A DNA stretch of 64,000 nt from NCBI GenBank assembly GCA_036852015.1, contig JAANDG010000045.1, positions 1 through 64,000 on the forward strand, in the 5' to 3' direction. This DNA is from Pelodera strongyloides. Its lineage: Eukaryota > Nematoda > Chromadorea > Rhabditida > Rhabditidae. Within the stretch, counting starts at the first letter, position 1. The number at the start of each line of letters is the position of its first letter. The translations under genes and the position numbers were made by a program. Positions 35,301-48,623 of this stretch are shown one piece after another. Under the pieces are notes generated by a model. That model saw only the letters and a list, made by a program, of their open reading frames with translations. It did no database searches and had not been told where the DNA came from.

Positions 35301-36632
35301 GCATAGTTTATTACCAAACTAAGCTTTTCACTCTTTATGTTTACCTTATTGGCAAGCTTTTTATTTAATTGCTGCTTAATACTCAGACTAGAAGCGTCTT
35401 TAACCTTTAATTATGCCCTTCCTTACATATCACATACAAATAATTCGAACACTTTGCTAAAATCGAGTATAACAAACATTTTGGCCGACTTTGGCTGCGT
35501 ACTCAGCACAACGTTGTATTTCAGGATGCGCAGCCAAAGGGATAGTGCCGGGTTAGCCGCCCTGCGGCGGTAAATCTTTGTGAACTGGGTGAAGGGTTAG
35601 CAGGTTAGCTACCCCGCGGGGTAGCCACCCTGAGGATAAAGTTAACCTATCCTAACCGGAGTTAAACTTTTGTGAAACCGGCCTCTGGACTTATTTCATT
35701 ATTCTGTAATGAGGTTGCTGGGTTAACTATGAAGTTACCCGGGTAAGCTCCATTCAAATTCTCAATCAACTCCCACAAATTCTCCAATTTTCTGACTATA
35801 TCATTGACTCACTACAGCAAAAGTGAGGAATCGATTTGCGCATTTTGAAAGAGCGGCGCGCCATCAATTAATCTCTCTAACTACCTCCGTTAATTGCCTA
35901 ATTGAGCTGTGCTGACTCACGGAGTACGAAGAACGGTTTGTGATAGTGCTACCGCAACGCGGCTTCTAGCTTCTAGGGGGAGAAAAGGATGTGGAAGGGG
36001 TTAGGTATATTTATATTCGCCACAAGTTCGCCAACAGCAATTGTACGTTTTTCGCGCTCCGCGCACCGCGCACCCTAATGAAGTTCTAGGCGAATATTTC
36101 CCTGTGTATTGATGCCTCCCAGGGAATTTGACACGGAAACGCGGTCTGCATTTGCAAGATAAGAATTCACTATCAATGATCGATCAATCAATATATCAGA
36201 GATCAAAACACCATGCTCTTTTTTCGGACGCAATTCTTAAAGGACATTCACTGCACTTAATCCATTCAACTTCGAAAGTCCACGATGCGAGATGTACGGG
36301 AAAATTGGAGATTCCAGGGAAGAAGAGACTAGAGAGAGAGAAAGCGAATTGAGTGTGGGAACTAGAGACTTAGAGAGTGATAACCCATCGCTCAAAAGTG
36401 CTTTTACCTTTTTCGCGTAAAAATCACCGAAATCGGGTTGGTTTTTCTCCGAAGAGAGAGACAGAAAAAATGAGGAGAGTGCTAGACGACTAGGCGGTGA
36501 CTGATAAAGATACCGTATCTCTTTGAGTTTATAGTATAAAGCAGGGATCATTAAGTTGCCGGGGCGAACAGGTGACCGTGGGTATCAAAAAGATTTGCTT
36601 TTTGAAGGGATGGAAACAGCGAACCGCCAGCG

Positions 36633-36677
<45 letters not shown>

Positions 36678-39600
36678 ACATTGACTACTTGTTTTGAATG
36701 TGGTTTGGCAAATTTCGTCGCGGTCTACGAAAGAATGTAGAGCGTGTGACTTAGCGTGCGCATGCGCTATCTATCTCTCTCTCTCCCCCCCCTCTCTCTC
36801 TCCCTCTCTCTATCTAGCAGAAAACATCCATTTAGCGTTTTTGCACATCTGAGGTATGTTAACCACAAAAATTTCCTTGCATAGCTAAACCACTTTTTGT
36901 TCCCTATCGTATCTCTCTCCATCTCTGACTCTCTCTCACTCGCCACTCGCTATCTCTCTCTCTCTCGCCCTATCACTCTCTATTACTGATGAAAAATGAT
37001 AAAAAATATTCAACTGATAAACAACCCATGGAAACAAAGGAATATTGCTTCTCTCAATTTGAGCATATTTTTCTTTACTTGTTTTTGATGAGTTTCTCTG
37101 TTGCGTGCAGATCTTTAAAGCATCAATTTTGTATTTACCCACAAAAAAGATAAAAGAAGAAACAAAACGCTAATAAACAAAACTCAAAGTTGCAATAAAT
37201 ACAGTTATACAGTTATAATCCGAGAGAGAGAGAGAGACAGAGAGAGAGAGATAGAGGTCGAGGGGTTGAGAGAGAGATAGAGGTAGAGGAGAGGCAGAGA
37301 GATATAGAGGCAGAGAGAGAAAGAGAAAAATCGAAGGCCCAAAACAAAAAACTCAAAAATGTACCGTACCTTGGAAATCGGTGTACTGTGAGTTGCGCAG
37401 AATCGTTGCCGCGCCGAAATCGATCAATTTCGTCTCGCCGCTTACCAGATCGATAACGACGTTCTCATCCTAGATTTAGTACGTAAGAAAATCAATAATA
37501 TGAACAAGCATGGAAAATAAGGTGACTGGTTAATTAACCTACGCGCACACAGCTAACATGGAATAATTTGGTCTCAGAAAATCTATACCAGAGTGTTCCA
37601 GTAGCTAATTATTGATATGTTGATATGTGTACATAAAAATCAGAGCAATATATAATTAGCCTAATTAGCATATGGTTAGCAATTGAGAACATGAACCTTA
37701 CCTTAATATCTCGGTGTAGAACCCGTCGCTCACCGCACTCGACAATGGTTTGTGCCACCTGGCGGAATAAGAAGCGAGCCGTCTGGAAAATCGATATTTC
37801 TAATTACTAATCGAAATATGTGCCGCAAACTACAAAGTACAATGCAATTAAGAGTACAAACTACAACTGTCAAACTGCCAAGCACCAATCACCGACCTGC
37901 TCATCGAGTTTTCCCTGCGCTTTGATGAAATCGAACATGTCAACACAGGGGTACGGTCGTTCCATGACAATCAGGTAACCCTCGGGGATGCTGTACCAAT
38001 CGAGGAGACGGATCACTCCTAAAATCGATATACTAACGTTAGGCTGTAGTGCAGTGGTTAGCGCACTGGTCTGTCACTCAGAAGGCCCGGGTTCGATCCC
38101 GACTCGTGTAAAAAATGTTTCATTCGTGCGATAAATTCCAAACTTTGGACTGATCAGAAGCGAGCGAATTATTTGTACAAATTGATTTTTTCTGCTTTTG
38201 AATTTCACGGGGGGCAAACAGCCGAACATTAGGGAATATTAATCTTGGTACTATTATTAACACTTATGAATCTAGCAGTCTAACCCACCCTTAATCTTCG
38301 AGCATCTGGCGAGCATGCAAATTTCCATGGGCACTTGTTCCTCACCGATCTGAAATAGGATTATTGATTTATCGATTGGCAATTTAAAAAATGAGATACT
38401 ACGGTAGTTTTCGCAACTATTCTCCCCCGGTTCCCCCTTGCGGCTTGCCGATACTCGTTGTTCTCTAATATGGAAAGAATGGAAGGGGAAAGACATATGT
38501 GATTGTGTGCGTGTTGTTGTGGGGAAAGACATATGTGATTGTGTGCGTGTTGTTGTAATAGATAGATTGAATGAATGACTGCAGTCTAAACAGGCTTCGT
38601 GCATGTGGAGACTGCTTTTGCGAAAAGCGAACCCGCCAAAACATAAAAATACTTGGGGGAATTTTGAATAAGGTTTAGGTTAACCCGAGCTTAACTCGAG
38701 GGATAACGGCATGATTGGAAGAGAAATGAAATATATTGGAAATGGTGCCCCAGTAAAAAACGATCAGTAAAAGGGTATACTATCGATTGATTCACATCTA
38801 CTAATAAACAAATTCCATAGTTATGCTGTACCTCCCTCTATATATCTCCCACACCACTCTCTCTCTTTTGTTCTCTCTGTCTCTTTTTTTCGCTCACTTT
38901 CTCTCTTTCTCAATTTCTTCTCTCTCTCCACCCTCTCTCTTCTGTCTGTTACTGCAAGAAATCTCGCTACCATTATCGATTAAGACAATTCAATCAACTA
39001 CAGACCAGGCAATTAAATGAAAAGCAATTACCGTACCTTTCCCCATTCGCGCACCGTGCGTCTGTCGATAAACTTGACGGCGACCGGGGTTTCGTCGGCG
39101 ATCCTTAACGCTCTGTAAACGATGCCAAAACCGCCGCGGCCCATCTCACCGCGTAGTTTGTAGCTCTTCTTGAACTTGGAAAAGCCTCGACCTGAAAGAG
39201 AAATAATGATTACCTTATATTGATTGTTCATTGGTTTACATGCTTTTATGGATTGGTCTGTAACAAATATTGATTTATTTTATCGATGTTTACGACAAAC
39301 GTATATGAATACATATAGAGCAGTTGGAAAACTCTGATAAAGCTATGATTTACTGGTGGGAATATGCGTTTCACGCAGATTATTAGACTCGTTAATCGAA
39401 TTTCATTGACAAGTACAGGATTATGCGTAAGAAATATTATCTATTCTAACTAGTTTGAGCCACGCTACGAAATTTGTTCTAGTATTTTAAAGAGCATGTG
39501 TTGCATGTGCGATCAGCACCATCAGTTGTAAATCAACAACTTATCAAAATATGGAAAATAAAGTAAAAATAGCAAACATTGGAAGAGAAATGATATTTTT

Positions 39601-41116
39601 TGATTTTTAAACACGATCAGTTGACATTGTTATGTAGAGAATGAAAACATTTGCGTGTTATGAAACTGATTTTTTTTGGAAATGGTGCCCCAGTAAATTT
39701 GAGATATCGTATAAAATAAATACACCGTGAATGCATCATAACTTCACAACCTAAAATCGCAAATACGCCGTGCGCATATTGTAAGATAGTAATACGCATA
39801 AAAAATTACCGTAACCGAATATGCAAAATACTACAAAAGTAAATCATAACCCTCACTCAGAGTCTCCTTAATTTTTTATTGTTTTATTTATTTATTTATT
39901 ATTTGTGAAATAAAGATTTATCAAAGGAAGTATTTGAAATAAACAACAATGTGTAAATGATTAATGTGTTTTGATAAACACGGATGATTTATCTTATCAT
40001 TTAGCAAATTGCGCATAAAGTAACGAGAAAAAAGGAATGTTATATAAAGTTTATAAGTCCTTCAACTATTGTTTACTTATCAAATAAATCTAAAATTACG
40101 GTAGAGTAACAATAAAGCAGAAATATAGAACAAGCCAGAAGCAGGAGAAAAATACGCTACAGGTCTATCAACCGTAAGTTATTTAATTTACGACCGTTGA
40201 ACGTCCAAACAGAAGTTCAGAAAGAATGAGTAGTATATATTGATAGGAAAATCTTATTCTCTATTCTAAGAATCTACTATTATAGGCTTATAAGCCTAGG
40301 TGTCAAGTAAAGAAAATGGCACCGAAAATCAGCATCAATATTGAGCAGTTATTATCAACAGCGCACTTCAATTCTTCAATAACAGCGAACCTTCTCGCTG
40401 GCGAATCGCTCTATTCATGAGAGATCAAATTTATCGCGCATGGCTCAATGCAATAAATTATCAGTTAATGATACGTCTCCTACGAAATATGGGGGATGTG
40501 GATTTAATTTCGTAATCAATAGGGGGATATCGGGGGTTTATTAGATCATAATCGATAAATGGAAAAATTAATAAGCATATAGATATAGAATAGAAGGAGA
40601 GGGGAATATCGAAATATATGACGCTGTTGTTAATAATAATACAATGTAATATAAAATCAGTAAACAGCACTTCGCAAAGAAACTATGAAAAATAGTGCTT
40701 TTTTTTTGGGCTTTTCCCGAAAATTTAAAGTTATTTTGTAATTTTGTATACTTCTACTGTGGAGAGAGAGAGGAGTATTATGAAACTGGCAGAACTAAAG
40801 AGAATAAAGGAAATAAACAGATAAATAAATAAATAAATAAATAGAGATAAAATAAGGAGCAAAAATATAAATAAATAAATATACATATAAATAAATAAAT
40901 AATAAATAAATACATAAAAAAAGGAGCAAAAATATAAATATGAGGTACAAAAACCCTACCGTAACTACTATCCCTAATATGCCTAATTTGCATATACAGT
41001 AAGGACTCACTTGACTCTCCGTTGAGTAGAAGTTTGAGGTTGAAAAGTTGGAAGGTTGCCAACTTTTTGACTTTTTTCGCAAATTCCGGTAGTGTCATGC
41101 TTGTTTTGCTTGTCAT
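32393..41116 (-). CDS. PIM-family Ser/Thr protein kinase (prk-1/prk-2 type), complete, nine exons
   Basis: CDS complement(41011..41116, 39037..39191, 38289..38349, 37897..38018, 37702..37782, 37370..37469, 33452..33640, 33069..33232, 32393..32773), 452 aa, phases consistent. Kinase domain: glycine loop [12 protein letters not shown] (about 50-61), VAVK with Lys75, PIM-type hinge ERPYP (127-131) with the extra proline, HRDIK (171-175), DFG (192-194), [10 protein letters not shown], and NHPW near 296. PIM kinases are usually constitutively active cytosolic/nuclear kinases, and the domain looks intact. A Ser/Gly-rich tail of about 126 residues follows. The ATG is preceded in frame by TGA, which supports this start, though an upstream non-coding exon is possible. 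Intron 6 is 3.7 kb and holds GA/CT repeats and a 1-kb element. Confidence 0.95.
33909..34004. repeat. CT microsatellite in kinase intron 6
   Basis: About 96 bp of CTCTCTCC-type repeats. Further GA/CT tracts in the kinase introns lie at about 36640-36674, 36772-36816, 36907-36966 and 37222-37328. Confidence 0.9.
34666..35685. mobile_element. 1.02-kb element with GAGGCCGTTTTCAC inverted ends
   Basis: The left end GAGGCCGTTTTCACAAAA and the right end TTTTGTGAAACCGGCCTC are inverted complements over about 35 bp with small gaps. Inside both ends are GGGTTAACCC-type palindromes. The centre (34860-35500) is AT-rich and non-coding. It lies in kinase intron 6. Confidence 0.75.
38042..38110 (+). repeat. 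tRNA-derived (SINE-like) sequence
   Basis: It has an A-box-like TAGTGCAGTGGTTAGCGCA, a CTGTCAC anticodon-loop-like segment (GTC, Asp-like) and a B box GGGTTCGATCCC. The 5' and 3' ends cannot pair as an acceptor stem, so it is not a functional tRNA gene. It lies in kinase intron 3. Confidence 0.6.
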
Positions 41117-41307
41117 TCAGCTTCTTTTCGGGCTCGTTTAAAAATATCGATTGATGATGCAATATAGAATCCAGTTTAACAGCGGATTCGGTTAATCAAT
41201 AAATCAATAAGTGGGTGATATTGATTTTCTTCGCAGAAATACGCTGGCGAGTGTATTTGTGTAGAGTTTCTGAAAAAAATGTTTATTTAATTTGAGTATG
41301 AATTAGT

Positions 41308-41486
41308 CAAAGCGATGTAACGGCCGGTTTTTGAAACGTATTCTGGATAACTTAGTCCACACTGTATGCAACTAAATACAAGTAGAATAAAAAATCGCGC
41401 AGTATAGTGCAGCCATTTCCATACACTATATTGGAATACAGCGTCCAGCATTTGCTTCAAGAACCGGTTGTTATACAGCTTTAAAG
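41308..41486. mobile_element. TTAA palindromic element, diverged copy
   Basis: Ends AAAGCGATGTAACGGCCGG and ACCGGTTGTTATACAGCTTT. It lies just upstream of the kinase ATG (about 190 bp). Confidence 0.65.
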
Positions 41487-41818
41487 TGGGCATTTTTAGT
41501 CGAAATAATTATTGGGGTTGACTATCGATAAAACCTCATAAGAACCAACGGCGATAAAGCAAGCAATTGGGATTTAGGATCATTTCTTATAATCATAATT
41601 AAGATATTAAGAAATAAGAACTTGCAGAAGCTGGTTAGGAATTTGTAACGATAGTTGATAATTAGATCTTCTAACTGCGGCCTTATACACGAGCACTGGG
41701 AGTAGGCTCCCAGCTTCCCAATGGGAGGCGACAGAAAGGGAGAGATCACGAGAATCAGCGAGACGTAGAGACAAATTCACCCAACGGGGAGGACTACCAT
41801 TGTTTTCGTGCATACTAC

Positions 41819-41849
41819 CTAAGCCTAAGCCTAAGCCTAAGCCTAAGCC
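41819..41849. repeat. Interstitial telomere-type repeat (TTAGGC)5
   Basis: Plus-strand CTAAGC units, about 31 bp and five copies, equal (TTAGGC)n on the minus strand, the nematode telomere repeat. It lies about 0.7 kb upstream of the kinase start. Confidence 0.9.
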
Positions 41850-42062
41850 AACTCCCTACTACCTCGATACTGTGTCTGATGCGCGAATTTCATTTCATCT
41901 GCCCGCCACGCCGCCGATCAAATGACGGGAGCAGAATAACAAAGAAAGAAACAAAATTGATGTATTTTTTTATCTTTTTAAAAGGGCGAGTGTAACAATT
42001 AATTTAATCGTGGTACTTTCAAACACTGATACGTTCCATTTATGAAAACAGGATCTGGAATC

Positions 42063-42130
42063 GTAGCGCAATGCGAAGGATCTGTCTATGCCTCTACGAA
42101 AACATCGGAGGTTCGCTTCCTGTGGGGCGC
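42063..42130 (+). repeat. Possible tRNA-like fragment
   Basis: GTAGCGCAATGCGAAGG resembles an A box and GGAGGTTCGCTTCC a B box, 30-40 bp apart as in tRNA-derived repeats. No acceptor stem is seen. Confidence 0.3.
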
Positions 42131-42462
42131 AAACGTAAAATAGCAAACTGAAACTAATCAAGCTAAGAAAGATAACCGGCGGCGAAGGTAAATTGAAAAT
42201 TGGGCAAATTTGATTAAGTACATGACAATTTCAGCGTGGATATAAGAAAATATTAGACAAAGCGCGCTACAGAAAATGTTGCGATGCAAGAAGGGCACTA
42301 TTTTTATTGCGTGAGCAGCGAAACTTGAGCCGAAGCCAAGAGTTCGCCGTCAGTGCGCGGAGGCGGAGCACCGAGAAGCAGCGAGCCCCGCCCACACAGC
42401 TACACACCCGCAGATCATTCTCTCACCGATCAGGGCTTGTTGGTGAAAGTTGAAAGAGGAAC

Positions 42463-42490
42463 AGAGTGAGAGAGAGTGAGCGGAAGAGAA

Positions 42491-42522
<32 letters not shown>

Positions 42523-42570
42523 GTAGAGGAAGAGAGAGAAAGGTTGAGAAAGAGAGAAAGAAAGGGAGAC
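42463..42570. repeat. GA microsatellite
   Basis: GAGAGA-rich tract. A similar tract is at 42826-42910. Poly-Ser/Leu open frames across these are artefacts. Confidence 0.85.
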
Positions 42571-42910
42571 ACCTAGAACAATGAATGAACAATTGTTTGA
42601 GGATCAGCTAGTAAAGTTAGGAAAAACGAAACCAAACTGACTCGCGCAGCTGTATGTCAGAACTAGTTTGCCTATGTTTGCTCGTGCGTGGTTCAAAGGT
42701 GAGACTCATTGTGTAAATGTGTAGGAGTGGGGAGCTGCTAATTATCGGACACAATTGGAAAATTAACCTAATTATCATATCATATGACGACAATGATTTG
42801 CATAATGATAATGGGCGGTGAGAAATGAGAGAGAGATAGTTGAGATGCGGGGAAAGAGAGAGGGAGAGAGAGAGAGAGGGAGAGAGAGATAGAGAGGGGG
42901 GGGGAGAGGA

Positions 42911-45900
42911 GATATGCAAAGTATGGCGTAAAAGATGAAAGGACAGTGACGTAGACAGTTCGAGGCTTCTCCTTTTGTTCGTATAGAAATGACGCATTGA
43001 AAGAGAGCTTGTTCGGGTTAGCTACCGCCGATTAGTCATCTCGATTAATTGGAATAAAATTACAATTTTTATTATAAATATATTATTAATCTGCAACAAA
43101 GAATATTAAATTTGAATTTTAATACTGAGAAATCATTACTAATTTATTAATAATAATATCAAACTTTAATACCAAAGTGTAAAGCCGTGTATGATAGCCC
43201 CCCGGTTTTGATGTAGTGCATGCCGCGCGCGACTATTGCGGGGTTTTACGATTTTACATTAATTTGCACACACCATATGGGTATACAGAAGTCCAAGATA
43301 CATTTCAAAGCTTTTGTGTTAGTAATGCGCGGGATACTTATCCAAAATGCTTTTTAACATCTTAATATTTTTACAAGCCATCAAGTTGGTTAACTATGTT
43401 CAATTCCGGCGTTGTTCCATATAACGCAACAAACTACCGTACAGCCTTGACTTTTTGAATGGTTTACAAAAGGCGCGAAAGTGCAGCAAAAGTGCTTACT
43501 TCACGCTTCACAAAGACCACTTCACTATCAATGCAAGTGCTTTTATCCTTCCATTTTTTCCATTAACACTTTATTTTAAAATAAACGCTATTTGAAAAGA
43601 CTCAAAAATAGAAAGTTGTCATTTTTTTAATGGAAGCAGTGCACGCACGGTGGTAATGCGATAGCTCACAAAGCAAATCTATGATAGTATGATGTTGTAA
43701 GCTAACCTAATGATTTTTTCTCTAAAAATATCTTTTTATATATGTCCATGGTTAGCTCAAGATCATAGACTAGATCTCGTGATCATTTTGCTCAATTCAG
43801 TGGCAAATATTATGTCCATTCTTCCACGTGCTACCCATTGTATGAACAAATCCGTTTCAATAACATAAAGTCTAAGCAAACAGTTTGTGAATGACTTTTT
43901 TCAGACTAATAAATCACTATTTTGGCAAGAGGGTGGAAGTATACACAATCCTTCAAAGAACTTGTTTTTGCAGGAAATGTTTTCAACTTCCTCCACAAAG
44001 GAATCGCCCTCTAACTGCACATAAACACACATAGCCTACTCGTACTCCCGAGGTGCTGTGCAAACGCAGGAATGTGCTATTTTGCAGACCAGGTACCGTA
44101 AACAACCGCGAGCGTGTTCTCGGTTTGAATTCACAGAGGAGCGCGTCGCGTACAGCAGGACGAAAAGCGAACCGTGAACCAGTTTTTTTTCGATAATTTT
44201 TTGGGTGAGAAATTCGTAAGTCTGGTATTTTCTCCTGATTTTAGGTGTCATTTTTCTCGTTTTTTTCATAGTGTAACAAAAGTTGAACGGACGTCAACTG
44301 AACAAAGAGGGTGTTTACTTCAGTAAAACTGTGAGAATGTAAACATACATTACCATTGAAAATGTGTCTGATGTTACAGTTTAGTGATAGAAACCTTTCA
44401 AAAATTAGACCTTTAAAGAACAAGTTTGTTAGTATTTTAATTACAGACTACCTTGCTACTTGCGTAGTTTGTGCGCATCTTTGTGGTGTAATAAATTATT
44501 ATTATTATTATAAAACAGATAAATAACCCGTATTCTCCCCACTAGTTTGTTCTTCTAGTGAGGACGCGCAGGCTATTTTTAGACTACAATTAGAACTTCC
44601 CGGATTTATCAGAAAGTAACCCGAGCTTGAACGATCACACATATTTTGTCGCGTTTTTCTCTCTGAACACGGAATTCGGATGTGGGATAGTGATATGTGG
44701 TCAAACGGAAGTTATCACTGGTGCGCGTTAGGTGAGAAAAACGTGCGACTGCTCAATAGTTGATTTGTATATCTGCGATCTGTGATTACCGAATGATCTA
44801 CGCGCGCTATAGAGCGGGAAATTTGATTTCGCCAGCGAATTCGCTCGCGAGTTCAAAAAGTGTCCTCATCGGAAGCTTACTCATGTTTGTGGCACAAATT
44901 ATCGCGGCAAATCGCTGGCTGTGGACTAGGGGCAAGAAAAATTACGGGATACGTCTATGGCAGATAACTGGGATATCTATACCAAGTTATAGTCCAAAAT
45001 TTTCCAGTCTCTAGCTTATTTTTAATATTCTAAAGGCGAATAGAAGTTCAAAAGTGCTATAGAAACAAATGGATGCCTATCAACGTGTCAACCACCCACT
45101 CTCCAATAGTACTACGTGAAACTAGTATCAATTGAACATCGAAAAAAGAGCATTAAAGTACTCGTTCACGAGAGATGCAATTTTAGTGTGGTTTTCGCGG
45201 AGGCACCAGACACTATAATCGCCATCCAAAACATGGTTATTATTTCCAAAAAAACACCTGTCATTTGAGGTAAATTTTAAGAGACCGAATAGTGATCAGG
45301 TAGTACTGTATAAACGATTCCACAAACAATATAAACTAAAGTGCTGATCATGTCTAAATTCTAACTCACGCTGCGAATACCGTACCTCTCCTTCGCGGCA
45401 AATTCAAATTTAAATAGGCGGGAAATAAAGATCAATAATTGGTAATAAAATCTTACAAAAAACCTTAGTTCAATAGGGAAAGTGTTAAATGACAGCTTTT
45501 TGAACGAACACTAATAAAAGGAACGAAAATCGATTTATATCGCGGGAAAAGCAGTGAATTTGTGAAATGAAAATGTTGTTTCGCAATTCGTAAAGCATCA
45601 TGTAAATGTTTCAAATCTCCCGTAGATCTTTTCGAATACCAGTAATTATCAGATAATTGTTAGGCTCGCCAGTGAAATTTTCAGCTTCTTCACTGTACAA
45701 TAAATGCGTACATGATAAAGAAGTGTTTTGAAGATGCTTTAAAAGTGTACTTCATTGAAAGTGAGAATACATGGGAAATCTTTATACAAAAAGAGATAAA
45801 ACTTTTTTCTTTGTTAGAGAAAAATAAACTATCAGAGAGAGAATGAGAAAAAGAGAGAGAATTAGAGAGAGAAAGAAAGTAAGAAAAGAGAAAAACAGAA

Positions 45901-46112
45901 TTCATTCGTAAAAAGCGTACTGATGATTCACTGACCCGCGAGTACAGATGTTTTGTTGCTTTCCTTTCATACGCAGATGTGTGTGTTGGCGGATTGCGTT
46001 ATTTATTCATTGCAAGAAAACGGAAAAATATTTTTTTTTGTACACTGGAAAAGGTCGTTGAAGGGTCAGCGTCATGGTCGCAAAAAGTAGGACAATGAAT
46101 ATTTGAATTTAG
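42911..46112. other. Gene-free stretch upstream of the kinase
   Basis: AT-rich sequence with scattered short frames on both strands (for example 44036-44269 and 44760-45014). None has splice context or a family I recognise. It may include distal kinase regulatory sequence, which I cannot demonstrate. Confidence 0.4.
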
Positions 46113-46292
46113 TTAAAACGAAATATTGGCCGGTTTTTGAAACGCATCGGGTACTCCAGCATTCTTATGCAGCTTATGCAAAGGAGCATAAATCAGAAAA
46201 AAATCGAGGTAAATTCAAGTAAATTAGCATAAATACGTAAGAATTCAGTTGTCCACGATGCGTTCCAAAAACCAGCCGGTATTTCGCTTTAA
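46113..46292. mobile_element. TTAA palindromic element
   Basis: Ends TTAAAACGAAATATTGGCCGG (one extra substitution) and AGCCGGTATTTCGCTTTAA, with matching GAAACGCATCG/CGATGCGTTCC arms. Confidence 0.85.
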
Positions 46293-46302
46293 AAAATCTT
46301 TT

Positions 46303-46385
46303 ACCGCTACAAGAGCGCGCCCCTTTATTCAGGGGTGGTTCAAATGCTTATGACTTGATGGCAGAAATCCTGAGCAGAGTAAAGT
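46303..46385. repeat. SINE tail-like repeat, partial copy
   Basis: CTTTTACCGCTACAAGAGCG, CCTTTATTCAGGGG and GCAGAAATCCTGAGCA recur with changes at 59952-60065. The tRNA-like head seen in the second copy is missing here. It sits about 10 bp beyond a TTAA palindrome. Confidence 0.6.
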
Positions 46386-47451
46386 AATGAGAGTATTTTG
46401 CTAGGCTAGGATGGTTTTGAGACTGTAAAGGGTTTCTTTTTCCTTCTTTTGCCCATAAAACAGTAAAATGTAAAAGTAAGATTCTAGTAAAGCATAATCA
46501 AAAAGGGAAAATAAGTAGTTCAAATCTTGCTTACTTACTGGGTGACTACCGAAATATTCCACGTGATAATTGACAAAAAGTGTAGAGATTTATGCTCTAC
46601 ATAATTTATGGTCTACAAACAAATAAACCATTGGCTTGTGCCACTCATGTATTTTTATTACATGCATGATGTGAAACATGTTTTTTTAAGTAAAAGTAAA
46701 AGAAGAAAGAAAATTTTGAAATGTGAACATTTTGAGTTGAATAAAGAGGAATTCTAATGTAAGTTGTCAGGGTACAAGGCCACTAACATATAACAAAAAG
46801 GGACATCGTAAGTGAAGTGAAGTAAAATGCGGTAAATACAGTTTAGTTTAGAGTGTAGTAGTCTATGTAAACATGGTATAACATAAATAAGGACAACTCC
46901 AAACTCGGAGCCTGAACAAAGACGTAGCGTCCCCGATACATTTAACTGCATGCTTATATAGGATAGATACAAACTCTGATCTTATTGTTAGAAACATGCT
47001 TATTGGGTGTTCTTTGCCCTACAATCACAGTGCTTATTTTAGTAATTTATTTACACAAAAGGAATTTTTCTAACAACCTCCGCACCCAGAAAGCACTCGA
47101 ACATTGTGATTTTATATTCGTCGTAATTCGATAAAATTTCATCATGCGGATTAATTTTTATTGTTTAGCTGTCCTACCGTACATGCGACGTTATTTGGAG
47201 CAAGGTCTGCGGTTTAGCACTGAGTCTCAATATCCAGTTTTTCTAAAGACAAATAGAACGAACTACTCTGTACGAGATAATTGGATTAGACTTTCTAGTT
47301 GAGTACTCTTTGTATTGTTTATAGAAAAGGAAGTTATTTTAAACAGTAACATTGTAATTCGTTAGTTTTGCTACAAATTTGTGAGAAAGGCAATTGTTTA
47401 TCGAAGTTTTTGAAAATTAGACTGCGTAGAACAAGACTGTTAGCGTTAGAG

Positions 47452-47522
47452 GTGGGGGTGGTCTAGCGGATAGCACATCTGCCTGTCACGCGAATATCAA
47501 GGGTTCGATTTCGAATTGCAGT
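47452..47522 (+). repeat. tRNA-derived (SINE-like) sequence
   Basis: A-box-like GTGGTCTAGCGGATAGCAC, then CTGTCACGCG as in tRNA-Asp, then B box GGGTTCGATTTC. The T-stem and acceptor stem do not pair, so it is a derived repeat and not a tRNA gene. Confidence 0.55.
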
Positions 47523-48490
47523 AAAGCTATTGTCAAGTACGCGCAAAGCAACCAGGTATGAAATCGAGCAAAAATTAGAGACAATTAGTTATTTCCAATG
47601 CAAAACTTGAAGAATATAAAAGACTGTAGAAATAGGTTTAAATATTTGACGCGGACATGTTACTGAATAAAAGTAAGCGTTGTACTAGAAAACATCTCGT
47701 AAAAGATACGCGATGCGTAACCCCATCTCGTAAAAGATACGCTCGGTGTAACATTGCAACTTGAAATCCAGCAATGCCGACACAAGACTGTCAGTAACGC
47801 TTGTCTTGACGTGCCAGAATTTGAATACTCTTCAAATCTGGTCTCTCTCACTTTTGCGTAATCTCTGAGCGGCTTCGACTTCGGGGTTCTAGCAGATTGA
47901 CACAGTCTCTAGCTTCCTGATCCGCGTGCGGGCCTATAACCAGGTTTTCTAGCGCGCCGCGGAAAAGCGTTCCGGATAGAGGAGCGCGCGTAAAGGGCGT
48001 AAGCCGATCTGTGCGCGAGTACACGTGCGAGCGCATCAAAAGGAAAAGAAAATTAGTAATTGAAGCGGGTAACGTGGCGGGGAGATCATTGCTTAGCATG
48101 CGTAGAGATTAAATATATGACGATACATATGAAAAAAAATGTAAAACAAAAAATGTAATCGGTTGGCTTTGATGGGACCAATGCATGAAGTTGTGAGACA
48201 TGACATGGGTAAGGGGATATATTTGTAAAGATCTTTTAGAATTAAAGTTGAAACTCGTCAATACATTTGTAAATGTTTTTACTGAATAAATAATACCAGA
48301 AGAGGAACATGAAGATTACTGGAAACACATGTTTTATGCTAATTTTACAATGACGCTGCGTGTTTTGAATTACAGAACAAACAGATTATTGAAAATGAAT
48401 AGTTGATTTAAATAAAATCGGAACTGACGTATTAATACGTAGAACATTATAAAACAAAATCGCAGGGGTAAGTAAAGTAAACGTATTCTT

Positions 48491-48623
48491 GAGGCCGTAT
48501 TCACCAACACGCAGGGAGCCCTCCCTGGCCTCCCCAAGGAGCTAAGGAGTGCGAGAGCAGAAGAGATCCGTAGCGCTCGTGAGCCTAGGAGGGGGCTCCC
48601 TGTGTGTTGGCGAATACGGACTC
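48491..48623. mobile_element. Foldback element with GAGGCCGTATTCACC ends
   Basis: Left end GAGGCCGTATTCACCAAC and right end GTTGGCGAATACGGACTC are inverted complements, extended by CAGGGAGCC/GGCTCCCTG. Length is 133 bp and it is non-coding. Confidence 0.8.

Noticed and set aside
38042..38110. Functional tRNA-Asp gene
   Set aside because: A and B boxes and a GTC-like loop are present, but the acceptor and anticodon stems do not pair. Treated as a tRNA-derived repeat.
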